The position numbers and the translations under genes are program-made. This document shows, one piece after another, positions 6,706 through 13,569 of a DNA stretch of 16,289 bases. This DNA is from SIG701 sp045539595 (lineage in GTDB: Bacteria > Bacillota > Clostridia > Oscillospirales > CAG-272): NCBI GenBank assembly GCA_045539595.1, contig JAZQFQ010000011.1, positions 1-16,289 on the forward strand, read 5' to 3'. Position 1 is the first letter of the stretch, and every line of letters starts with the position of its first letter. A model generated the notes under the pieces. It ran no database searches and had not been told where the DNA came from. It saw only the letters and a program-made list of their open reading frames with translations.

Positions 6706-7371
6706 TTATTTATCAAAGGATACGGGATTGGTTTCACCGGTGGCGAAGGTGTTGGGACCGGGATCCGACATTGAAAAATACATTTTTGCCGCCTTGGTGG
6801 TTCCAAAATCACGGTTGGAGCCTGAGTTTTGTACCTTGTTAAATGCATCGCGGAACATCTGGTTGTGTGCTTCTTCCCGGTTGAGCAGGAAATCAATGGT
6901 AGCGCGCACCTTTTTGTCATCAATTTGTCGGTAAAGATATTCATATACTACCTTTGCACGCTGTTCGGATGCAATATTGCTCAGCAGATCGGCGCATAAA
7001 TCTCCCGTCACTGTCACATAATCCGCCGTCCATGAATAACCCGAAGCATTGATAAGGCCCGGGTTGAGGCCGAGAATTACATGGGACTGAATCTCGCCCG
7101 ATGTTACCTTTTCGGCATCCACATCGTGCCCGTTTAACAGATGGATGGTCTGAGCTACCATTTCCATATGCCCCAACTCTTCCGCGGCAATATCAAGAAA
7201 TAAATCCTTGATCTCGGGGTCCTTAATTCGGAAGCTTTGCGACATATACTGCATAGCCGCCTTAAGCTCCCCGTTGCCGCCGCCAAGCTGCTCCTGTAAA
7301 AGTACGGCATATTGTGGATTCGGCCGTTCCACTTCGACCGGATGAAAAAGCATTTTTTCGTGTTTGAACAT
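6706..7371 (-). CDS. Manganese catalase family protein (CotJC-like)
   Basis: 221 residues from the ATG at 7371, chosen because AGAGGT lies 6 bases upstream; the in-frame ATG at 7404 lacks this. The ferritin-like four-helix fold of dimanganese catalases is indicated by E35, the E64-E-L-G-H-M pair (E65xxH68), E136 (SEQRAKVVYEYL) and E166xxH169 (REEAHNQMF), which match the usual metal ligands in order. The family splits hydrogen peroxide into water and oxygen; the short clostridial/Bacillus members (CotJC) are spore-coat proteins. The C-terminal tail is Ser/Pro/Thr-rich. Its position after the YyaL and small-protein genes with the same orientation, and the terminator after it, suggest it ends that transcription unit. 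Whether it is catalase or coat protein cannot be decided here. Confidence 0.88.
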   Translation of the reverse strand: MFKHEKMLFHPVEVERPNPQYAVLLQEQLGGGNGELKAAMQYMSQSFRIKDPEIKDLFLDIAAEELGHMEMVAQTIHLLNGHDVDAEKVTSGEIQSHVILGLNPGLINASGYSWTADYVTVTGDLCADLLSNIASEQRAKVVYEYLYRQIDDKKVRATIDFLLNREEAHNQMFRDAFNKVQNSGSNRDFGTTKAAKMYFSMSDPGPNTFATGETNPVSFDK

Positions 7372-7458
7372 AAAACTACCTCTCAGTATATTCTGTTTTT
7401 TCAAGTGGCTGCCCTAATGGGATTATGTCAAATGACTGATTGTTGTAAGGGTGTCCGC

Positions 7459-7611
7459 TTAATTTCCGCCGGGGCCGTCTCTGCGTTCACGGCAGTCGGG
7501 AACCTCGATCTTGCCCTTTATCTCACCTGGTCTGGTAAGGGGTTTTTGTTTCTTGCTTTCTTTTTCGTTCTCATTTTCGTTCACTTTCTCCGTATCCTTG
7601 ATTTCAGTCAT
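7459..7611 (-). CDS. Small charged protein of unknown function (50 aa)
   Basis: ATG at 7611 preceded by AAAGGAG with a good spacing, 21 bases after the yyaL stop, so almost certainly translated from the same message. The first half is very charged (MTEIKDTEKVNENENEKESK), with no membrane segment. The second half contains RPGEIKGKIEVPD and ends in CRERRDGPGGN, with one cysteine. I do not recognise the family. A low-complexity leader with a distinct Cys/Gly-rich end could indicate a peptide tail that binds a partner or is modified, but nothing here proves that. The catalase gene follows after 87 bases without a terminator. Confidence 0.7.
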   Translation of the reverse strand: MTEIKDTEKVNENENEKESKKQKPLTRPGEIKGKIEVPDCRERRDGPGGN

Positions 7612-7632
7612 GTTTTCACTCCTTTCTGCTAT

Positions 7633-9588
7633 TCAGTGTTCGCAAATTTCAAGCAATTCATGCAAGGTATTGGTTGGCGGCAGACAGCTGTGTCCGCGGC
7701 ACACATAGTAGGTGGTTTTTCCGTTTTTGATCGGGTATTCCTTTGTGGGCTGCGGTAAAAGAACCACGATAGCATTGTGCGGTAACGACAGAGCCAGCTC
7801 GCCTTTGTCTGTCTGTTCATCCATGACTATTGTTACTTTCATTGGGGGAAGGTTGTACTCCAGAAGGGCTGTCAAAAACATAGCGTGGCTTGTAGGATAT
7901 TGTGAGGCATTTAGTGTGAGAAAACCCAACTGCCGTTCTGCCGTGTTTTTGTATTTCTCTTCATCGGTGAGGAATGACAGTCGAACAAGATTATACGCCA
8001 TAAGCGAGTTACCGCTTGGAATTGCTCCGTCATAGGTTTCCTTAGGACGCAGGATCAACTTTTCGTGGTATCTGCTGTATAGATAATATCCTCCGCTGCT
8101 GTCACCGAAATCCGATATCACTTTATCGCACAAATTTCTTGCCCGATTCAGGTATTTATCATCTAATGTTGCTCGGTATAACCACAGAAGTGCGAAAATA
8201 TAGGCGGCATAGTCATCGAGAAATCCTCGCACGCCGCGCTTTCCCCTATGGAAACTGACATAGAGGGTGTCGCCATCGCACAGATATTTCTGTATATATC
8301 GATCCGCGTTTTGCGCGGCGAGAAGATACTTTTTCTCATTGCTGGCAAGATATAATTCACACATGGCGGCGATCATCAGGCTGTTCCACAACGTCAGTAT
8401 CTTCTCGTCACGGTGGATATCGTGCCGCTTTTTCCGGTAGTCGTCCAGCACAAAAAGAAAAGATTCGAAGGATCGATCCTCAGGATTGCTCCCCAGCAGG
8501 TGGGGAATATTTTTACCTTCAAAATTGCCGGCTTCCGTAATGGAATAATGACGGTTGAAGCGTTCGCCGTCCTCGTATCCCAATAAACCGATGATTTCGC
8601 TGGGGGTGAACAGATAGAATTTACCCTCCTCACCCTCGCTGTCGGCATCTTGCGAACTGTAAAAGCCCCCATCGGGCGAGGTCATTTCTCGAAGAACATA
8701 ACTTGCCGTTTTTTCTGCAATGTCAAAATAGAATGCCTTTTTTGTTGCTGTATATGCTTTGCAATAGGCGAGGAGCAGAAGTGCATTGTCATACAGCATT
8801 TTTTCAAAATGCGGAACAAGAAACCGTTTATCGGTGGAATAGCGGCAGAAACCAAATCCGATGTGGTCGAACATGCCTCCGCGATACATCGCGAGAAGTG
8901 TACGCTCTACCATGTACAGACAGGTGGCATTTTTGTAACGCTCATAGTAATCCAGTAAAAACAGCAGATTGTGGGGGGCTGGGAATTTCGGTGCCCGTCC
9001 GAAGCCGCCGTGTTTTTTATCATAGATTCTTTCGTATTGCTGTACTGCCCAATGGGGCAGATCCATATCCGCTGTAGTCGGCAGTTCCTCCGGTTTGTTC
9101 AAATGCCTGGTAATCTCGTCAGAGTGTTGCAGCAGCATACCCCGGTCCGACACCCATTTCTGGTGTAAAGCAAGCAGCAGCTCGCGGAAGCCTATCATAC
9201 CGCCTTGCGACGTTTTGGGGAAATACGTTCCCGCGAAAAAGGGCTTCTGATCGGCTGTCATAAAGATACTGGTCGGCCAACCGCCGCTTCCTGTGAAGGC
9301 TTGACATACTGCCATATAGACGCTGTCAATGTCAGGACGCTCCTCCTTGTCCACCTTGATCGATATAAAATATTGGTTGAGCAGTGCCGCTGTTTCCTCG
9401 TCTTCAAAACTCTCATGCGCGAGAACGTGACACCAATGACACGCACTGTATCCGATGCTTAAAAAGATGGGTTTATCCTCTCTTGCAGCACGCGCAAATG
9501 CCTCGTTTCCCCAAGGATACCAATCTACAGGATTATCCTTGTGCTGAAGCAGATAGGGGCTTGTTTCGTTGGCCAATCGATTGCTCAT
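7633..9588 (-). CDS. yyaL: YyaL/DUF255 thioredoxin-domain protein
   Basis: 651 residues, the usual length for this family (Bacillus YyaL, human SPATA20). The N-terminal thioredoxin-like domain opens with MSNRLANETSPYLLQHKDNP and has the hallmark GYSACHWCHVL, with C50 and C53 as the CxxC pair, then VDKEERPDIDSVYM and GGWPTSIFMT. The remainder (~180-640) is an alpha/alpha six-barrel typical of glycosidase or epimerase folds (FHRGKRGVRGFLDDYA). The start has GGAGGG six bases upstream. The exact reaction of the family is not known. It heads a minus-strand unit with the 50-residue protein and the manganese catalase, which hints at redox or spore-related work (inference). Confidence 0.92.
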   Translation of the reverse strand: MSNRLANETSPYLLQHKDNPVDWYPWGNEAFARAAREDKPIFLSIGYSACHWCHVLAHESFEDEETAALLNQYFISIKVDKEERPDIDSVYMAVCQAFTGSGGWPTSIFMTADQKPFFAGTYFPKTSQGGMIGFRELLLALHQKWVSDRGMLLQHSDEITRHLNKPEELPTTADMDLPHWAVQQYERIYDKKHGGFGRAPKFPAPHNLLFLLDYYERYKNATCLYMVERTLLAMYRGGMFDHIGFGFCRYSTDKRFLVPHFEKMLYDNALLLLAYCKAYTATKKAFYFDIAEKTASYVLREMTSPDGGFYSSQDADSEGEEGKFYLFTPSEIIGLLGYEDGERFNRHYSITEAGNFEGKNIPHLLGSNPEDRSFESFLFVLDDYRKKRHDIHRDEKILTLWNSLMIAAMCELYLASNEKKYLLAAQNADRYIQKYLCDGDTLYVSFHRGKRGVRGFLDDYAAYIFALLWLYRATLDDKYLNRARNLCDKVISDFGDSSGGYYLYSRYHEKLILRPKETYDGAIPSGNSLMAYNLVRLSFLTDEEKYKNTAERQLGFLTLNASQYPTSHAMFLTALLEYNLPPMKVTIVMDEQTDKGELALSLPHNAIVVLLPQPTKEYPIKNGKTTYYVCRGHSCLPPTNTLHELLEICEH

Positions 9589-9673
9589 AAGTTACCCTCC
9601 GTATTCTCATATATTTTGAACTTTTTGAATGGATTTATGCGGAAGGTTGTCGGTGCGAGCGTTTGGAAACATA

Positions 9674-9709
9674 TTGCTTTACTCGACACAATGTGATACT
9701 ATATAGTAT
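9674..9709 (+). promoter_or_regulatory. Promoter with palindromic operator for the seven-gene operon
   Basis: TTGCTT (9674-9679), a 17-base spacer, and TACTAT (9697-9702). The -10 box is inside a perfect 14-base palindrome, ATACTATATAGTAT (9696-9709), which also covers the predicted start site. A dimeric repressor bound there would block transcription. The yyaL gene starts on the other strand at 9588, so the same site could influence it too. No regulator gene is adjacent. Confidence 0.6.
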
Positions 9710-9751
9710 AGATATTTACAATACTTACATGTTAGGGATTGAGAAAGTACG

Positions 9752-10141
9752 ATGATGACCGAAGTAGTAGCCGCCCTTATCCGGCAGGGCGAACAATTCA
9801 TGATCTGTCAGCGCCCGGCATACAAGGCCCGCGGCCTTCTCTGGGAATTCGTTGGCGGAAAAGTCGAGCCGGGCGAAACAAAAGAACAGGCGCTTATCCG
9901 TGAGTGCAGGGAGGAACTTGCTGTGACACTCTCCGTCGGTGATGTTTTTATGGACGTTGTCCACGAATATCCCGACTTGATGGTGCATCTGACGCTGTTC
10001 AATGCCATAATAGCGGAGGGCGAACCCGTGAAACTGGAGCATAACGACATCCGATGGATCACGCCGAGTGAAATTCCGAATTACGACTTCTGCCCGGCGG
10101 ATGTGGAAATACTGAAAAGAATTCGTGAGGTATTCAAATGA
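9752..10141 (+). CDS. MutT-like Nudix hydrolase
   Basis: 129 residues. The complete Nudix box GKVEPGETKEQALIRECREE (residues 36-55, G-x5-E-x7-R-E-x2-E-E) binds magnesium and the pyrophosphate. The preceding LLWEFVGG and QRPAYKARG resemble (d)NTP pyrophosphohydrolases of the MutT/CTP-pyrophosphohydrolase group, which remove oxidised or modified nucleotides. Substrate cannot be told. Two consecutive ATGs (9752, 9755) follow a weak GAGAAAG. It is the first gene of the operon, and its stop overlaps the next start as ATGA. Confidence 0.88.
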   Translation: MMTEVVAALIRQGEQFMICQRPAYKARGLLWEFVGGKVEPGETKEQALIRECREELAVTLSVGDVFMDVVHEYPDLMVHLTLFNAIIAEGEPVKLEHNDIRWITPSEIPNYDFCPADVEILKRIREVFK

Positions 10142-10515
10142 AAAACTACGAATCGGAAGCACGCGAGCGTTGGGGCAACATCGCCGCCTGCCGCGAACAT
10201 ACAGAAAAAACGAAAAATTACACAAAAGAAAAGTGGGCAGAGGCAAGTGAAGGACTCATGGCGATCTTTGCCGAGTTTTCCGCGTGTAAGGACAGCGGTG
10301 CCCATTCTGCCGAAGCACAGTCGCTTGTCGCCAAGTTGAAAGCGCACATCACTGTAAATTATTATACCTGTACCGATGAAATCCTCGCAGGACTTGGCAA
10401 GATGTACGTCGCCGACGATCGGTTCCGAGAGAATATCGATACATACGGTGACGGCACGGCGGCGTTTGCGGCGGCCGCCATTGATGCCTACTGCAAAGGA
10501 TGGACGCAAAAATGA
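10138..10515 (+). CDS. Stand-alone TipAS antibiotic-recognition domain protein
   Basis: 125 residues matching the TipAS fold: SEARERWGNIAACREHTEKT, then KNYTKEKWAEASEG near the start, AKLKAHITVNYYTCTDEILAGL in the middle, and MYVADDRFRENID near the end. TipAS is the globin-like drug-binding half of the MerR-type regulators TipAL, Mta and SkgA; as a free protein it sequesters thiopeptides and other ligands. No MerR DNA-binding domain is present here and the gene starts by ATGA overlap with the Nudix gene, so it is a genuine separate domain. The role here is probably ligand capture (inference). Confidence 0.85.
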   Translation: MKNYESEARERWGNIAACREHTEKTKNYTKEKWAEASEGLMAIFAEFSACKDSGAHSAEAQSLVAKLKAHITVNYYTCTDEILAGLGKMYVADDRFRENIDTYGDGTAAFAAAAIDAYCKGWTQK

Positions 10516-11333
10516 AACCGTCCATTCTGATCACAGGCGCGTACGGCGGCATGGGCAAAGCCGCGGCGAAAGCACTGCAGGGCAGGGGATTTCGCGTTTT
10601 CGCCCTGGACAAAACCGTGGACGCGAAAGAAGAAAACATCCTGCCCATTGAAGCGGATATTACCGATGAAAACAGCGTCAAAAACGCTTTTCGGCAGATT
10701 TGCGAGCAGACAGACGAATTGTTCGCGGTGATCCATTTTGCGGGGATTTATATGCTGGATTCCCTGGTGGAAATGGCCAGTGCTGATTTCGAAAAAATTT
10801 TCCGGATCAACCTCGGCGGCGCATTTCTTGTGAATAAAATCTTCCTTCCGCTTTTGAAAAATGGAAGCCGCATCTTGATAATTACCAGCGAGCTTGCTTC
10901 ACTTGATCCGCTTCCGTTTACAGGGATTTATGCCGTGACCAAGAGTGCGCTGGATAAGTATGCGTTTTCTCTGCGGATGGAACTGCAGCTGAAAGGGATC
11001 CAAGTCAGCGTTCTCCGTGCCGGTGCTGTTTCCACGGGCATGCTCGGCGTTTCCACCGACGCACTCGACCGTTTTTGCCATAAGACCGCCCTTTATACCT
11101 GCAACGCCGACCGGTTCAAGAGAATCGTGACCCGAGTGGAAGCACGGAGCGTAGATCCTTCCCGCATCGCGGAAAAAGTGATCTGCATACTGAAGAAGCG
11201 GGCACCGCGGTTTGCCTACAGCATCAACCGACATCCCTTGCTGCTGATGCTGAACATACTGCCGAAAAGCCTGCAGCTTTGGGTGATAAAGCAGGTACTG
11301 AAAAATAAGGATGAAAGTGCAAAGAATGGGTAA
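10512..11333 (+). CDS. Short-chain dehydrogenase/reductase
   Basis: 273 residues from the ATG at 10512, chosen because it overlaps the previous stop as ATGA and has AAAGGA 10 bases upstream; an ATG at 10500 is also in frame. The Rossmann nucleotide-binding motif is TGAYGGMG near the N-terminus. There is an acidic turn (ADITDE), HFAG in place of NNAG, a catalytic serine in ITSELAS, and YAVTK with the catalytic Tyr/Lys (~140/144). It reduces or oxidises an unknown carbonyl/alcohol with NAD(P). The C-terminal ~40 residues are hydrophobic and basic (HPLLLMLNILPKSLQLWVIK) and may touch a membrane, as in classical lipid-acting SDRs. Confidence 0.88.
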   Translation: MKPSILITGAYGGMGKAAAKALQGRGFRVFALDKTVDAKEENILPIEADITDENSVKNAFRQICEQTDELFAVIHFAGIYMLDSLVEMASADFEKIFRINLGGAFLVNKIFLPLLKNGSRILIITSELASLDPLPFTGIYAVTKSALDKYAFSLRMELQLKGIQVSVLRAGAVSTGMLGVSTDALDRFCHKTALYTCNADRFKRIVTRVEARSVDPSRIAEKVICILKKRAPRFAYSINRHPLLLMLNILPKSLQLWVIKQVLKNKDESAKNG

Positions 11334-11796
11334 AAACAAGTTTTCGCTCTTTCTTGAAAACGCCCGACTTCTGTCATTCAAGTTCGGAATCGTTCCGCTT
11401 CTCTATGGTTCACTCGGGCTGGAGTATCTGACGGGTGTCGATCTCGGCGCGGACGATATCGATATTCTCGTTCCGCGCGTGCTTATTACTGAGCGTTGGC
11501 GGGAATTCAAGGTGATTTTAGAAGCGCAGGGATTTATACTCACCGATGAGCACGAGCATACCTTTGAGCGGGACGGCGTGGCGTATTCGTATGCCGATAT
11601 CGAGGATCTTGAAGCCTTTGTCGGCATTCGGAGGGAGAATATTGCGGTGCACGAAACAGACGGGTTTCGATTTCTGCTTTTGTCACTGGAACAGTATCTG
11701 CTTGTGTATCAAAAATCGAGCAGGGACGGCTACCGCGTGAACGTACGGAAGAAAAAGGATGAGGAAAAGATCCGATGGATAGAGAGCAAATTGTGA
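11311..11796 (+). CDS. Nucleotidyltransferase-like protein
   Basis: 161 residues; overlaps the SDR gene by 23 bases. The strings LLYGSLGLEYL (G33-S34) and GADDIDILVP (D49, D51) form the GS...DxD pattern of the polymerase-beta nucleotidyltransferase superfamily, as in MNT-type or aminoglycoside-nucleotidyltransferase-like proteins. A later acidic stretch (YADIEDLE) may supply the third carboxylate. The C-terminus is helical and very basic (VNVRKKKDEEKIRW). No specific substrate is evident. The start is uncertain: ATG at 11311 or 11326. Confidence 0.65.
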   Translation: MKVQRMGKNKFSLFLENARLLSFKFGIVPLLYGSLGLEYLTGVDLGADDIDILVPRVLITERWREFKVILEAQGFILTDEHEHTFERDGVAYSYADIEDLEAFVGIRRENIAVHETDGFRFLLLSLEQYLLVYQKSSRDGYRVNVRKKKDEEKIRWIESKL

Positions 11797-12347
11797 TGAG
11801 GAGAATAATAGTGATCGGCTGTCCGGGAAGCGGTAAAAGCACGTTATCACGGACACTGCACGATAAGACAGGGATTTCTTTGTATCATCTTGACAGGATG
11901 TATTGGAACGCAGATAAGACGACGGTAGAAAAGAGCGTATTCCTTGAGAGATTGTCCGGCGTGCTCGAAAAAGACGAGTGGATCATTGACGGAAATTACG
12001 GCTCTACGATGGAACAGCGAATGAAAGCGTGCGACACGGTGATTTTCCTGGATTATCCCCTTGATATTTGCCTTGACGGTATCAAAGAACGACGCGGAAA
12101 ACCGCGCAGTGACATGCCGTGGATTGAAACCGAAGAGGATACGGAATTTGTCGAGTTTGTAAAACGCTATAACGAGCAGCAAAAGCCAAAGGTGATGGCG
12201 TTGCTTGAAAAATACGGTGATAAAAATAGAATCATTTTCAAGAGCAGAGAACAAGCGGATGCGTTTTTAATGGGGATGCTGATGACAAGAGAGACCTGGG
12301 AGAAAACTATATGCGAGGAACAAGATGCTGAAAAAACTCTATGGTAA
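11775..12347 (+). CDS. P-loop kinase-like protein (FlaR/adenylate-kinase-like family)
   Basis: 190 residues from 11775; a start at 11796, giving MRRIIVIG, is equally likely because it overlaps the previous stop as TGATG, whereas 11775 has GAGG upstream. The Walker A motif is GCPGSGKS. It is followed by YHLDRMYWN, the family signature IIDGNYGSTMEQR, and TVIFLDYPLDICL as the Walker-B-like strand. A lid with Arg residues follows (IKERRGKPRSDMPW). These proteins are often labelled 'DNA topology modulation protein FlaR' or adenylate kinase-like; their substrate is not known. Overlaps its neighbours at both ends. Confidence 0.8.
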   Translation: MDREQIVMRRIIVIGCPGSGKSTLSRTLHDKTGISLYHLDRMYWNADKTTVEKSVFLERLSGVLEKDEWIIDGNYGSTMEQRMKACDTVIFLDYPLDICLDGIKERRGKPRSDMPWIETEEDTEFVEFVKRYNEQQKPKVMALLEKYGDKNRIIFKSREQADAFLMGMLMTRETWEKTICEEQDAEKTLW

Positions 12348-13059
12348 AAGCAAAACATGGTTCGCCGTCGTGTGGATCATCGCCTACTGCGTGCTGATGT
12401 CGGCGGGCGATTCGCTGTCTGAGATGGTGGGAACCGAGAAGTCGGTCACGCTTGGCGTGGGACTGCTGCTCACCGTAATCCTGCTTCTGTTTTTCAAAAA
12501 GAACGCGCTTTTTGCTGCCTACGGTCTTTGCCAATCGAGCGCTTCCGCCCGGGAGATGCTCTGGTATTTGCCCGTGTTTCTGATGCTCACGGCGAATCTG
12601 TGGTACGGCGTGACGCTGAATTACGGTGCCGTCGAAACCGCACTATACATACTTTCGATGCTCTGCGTCGGTTTCCTTGAGGAAGTGATCTTCCGCGGTC
12701 TGCTCTTTAACGCCATGCGGGAGGACAACCTCAAAGCCGCCGTTATCGTTTCCTCGCTGACCTTCGGCATTGGGCATATTATCAATTTGTTCAACGGTTC
12801 GGGCGCGGAGCTTTTGCCGAATCTTCTGCAGATCGTCTACGCCACCGCCGCCGGATTTATGTTTGTGATGATGTATCTTTGCTCGGGCAGTCTGCTCGGC
12901 TGTATCGCGGCGCACGGCATCTTCAATGCGCTCAGTGTATTTGCGAATGAAGCGGCGACGCAGGGGGCCCGGATACTGACCTGCGCTCTGCTCACGGTGA
13001 TCACCGGGGCGTACGCTGTCTATCTTGCGTGGACAATGAAGGGGGAAAGAAATGATTAA
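12325..13059 (+). CDS. CPBP-family intramembrane metalloprotease
   Basis: 244 residues with about seven hydrophobic segments. Motif 1 is E119-E-V-I-F-R124 (EExxxR) followed by GLLFN, motif 2 is FGIGH151, and motif 3 is H197GIFN201. These are the glutamates, histidines and asparagine of CAAX/bacteriocin-processing (CPBP, formerly Abi) proteases. In bacteria they process or give immunity to peptides, or act in membrane stress signalling. The substrate here is unknown. It overlaps the kinase gene by 23 bases and the deformylase gene by 8, so it belongs to the operon. Confidence 0.88.
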   Translation: MLKKLYGKSKTWFAVVWIIAYCVLMSAGDSLSEMVGTEKSVTLGVGLLLTVILLLFFKKNALFAAYGLCQSSASAREMLWYLPVFLMLTANLWYGVTLNYGAVETALYILSMLCVGFLEEVIFRGLLFNAMREDNLKAAVIVSSLTFGIGHIINLFNGSGAELLPNLLQIVYATAAGFMFVMMYLCSGSLLGCIAAHGIFNALSVFANEAATQGARILTCALLTVITGAYAVYLAWTMKGERND

Positions 13060-13477
13060 AGAACTGATGCACGATCCGATCTTTCTCGCAGGAAAGTCGG
13101 AGATGGCAACAAAAGACGATTTGACGATCGCGCAGGATTTGCTTGATACGCTGATGGCGCACAAAGATAACTGTGTTGGCATGGCAGCGAACATGATCGG
13201 CGTGCGCAAGCGCATTATCGCCTTTCTCGACGAGAGCGGACGAGCCCCTACATACACGATAATGCTCAATCCCGAAATCATCAAGAAGGACAGCGCATAT
13301 GACGCCGAGGAAGGATGTCTGTCGCTTCTCGGTGGTCCGCGTTCGTGCAAGCGGTATAAGTCGATCAAGGTGCGGTATCAGACTACTGAGATGCAGACCC
13401 GCATCAAGACATACACCAGCTGGACAGCACAGATCATTCAGCATGAGGTGGATCATTGTGACGGAATTTTAATTTGA
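13052..13477 (+). CDS. Short peptide deformylase with atypical motif 1
   Basis: 141 residues. Deformylases remove formyl from nascent N-terminal methionine using a metal held by one Cys and two His. Motif 2 (EEGCLS, C89) and motif 3 (QHEVDH, H131, E132, H135) are intact. Motif 1 reads GMAANMIG (43-50) where the usual form is G-L-A-A-P-Q-V-G, so the conserved glutamine that stabilises the transition state is methionine here. The protein stops right after motif 3 (DGILI), without the long C-terminal helix of the housekeeping enzyme. Short forms with GMAANMIG are known in clostridia. It is the last complete gene of the operon. Confidence 0.87.
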   Translation: MIKELMHDPIFLAGKSEMATKDDLTIAQDLLDTLMAHKDNCVGMAANMIGVRKRIIAFLDESGRAPTYTIMLNPEIIKKDSAYDAEEGCLSLLGGPRSCKRYKSIKVRYQTTEMQTRIKTYTSWTAQIIQHEVDHCDGILI

Positions 13478-13483
13478 GAAGAA

Positions 13484-13525
13484 ATGAACATGACAGAACT
13501 TGAAAAAATCGCGTATGTAAGGTGA
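13484..13525 (+). pseudogene. 13-codon remnant of a truncated gene
   Basis: Directly after the deformylase stop, a frame reads MNMTELEKIAYVR and ends at TGA 13523-13525. The string MTELEKIAYxK resembles the beginning of a widespread clostridial protein of about 180 residues (from memory: M-T-x-L-E-K-I-x-x-A-K-x-F followed by KLANGINPL). If so, the homology stops after about ten codons, marking a deletion or an insertion breakpoint at about 13515-13520. The frame has no good ribosome binding site of its own. Confidence 0.45.
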
Positions 13526-13569
13526 ACTCACCGACCAACTCATTCTATTACCAGAAAGGAGTGTGAACT

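Noticed and set aside
9674..9702. MerR/TipA-type promoter for the operon
   Set aside because: MerR-type promoters have a 19-20 base spacer with a dyad between the boxes; here the spacer is 17 and the palindrome covers the -10.
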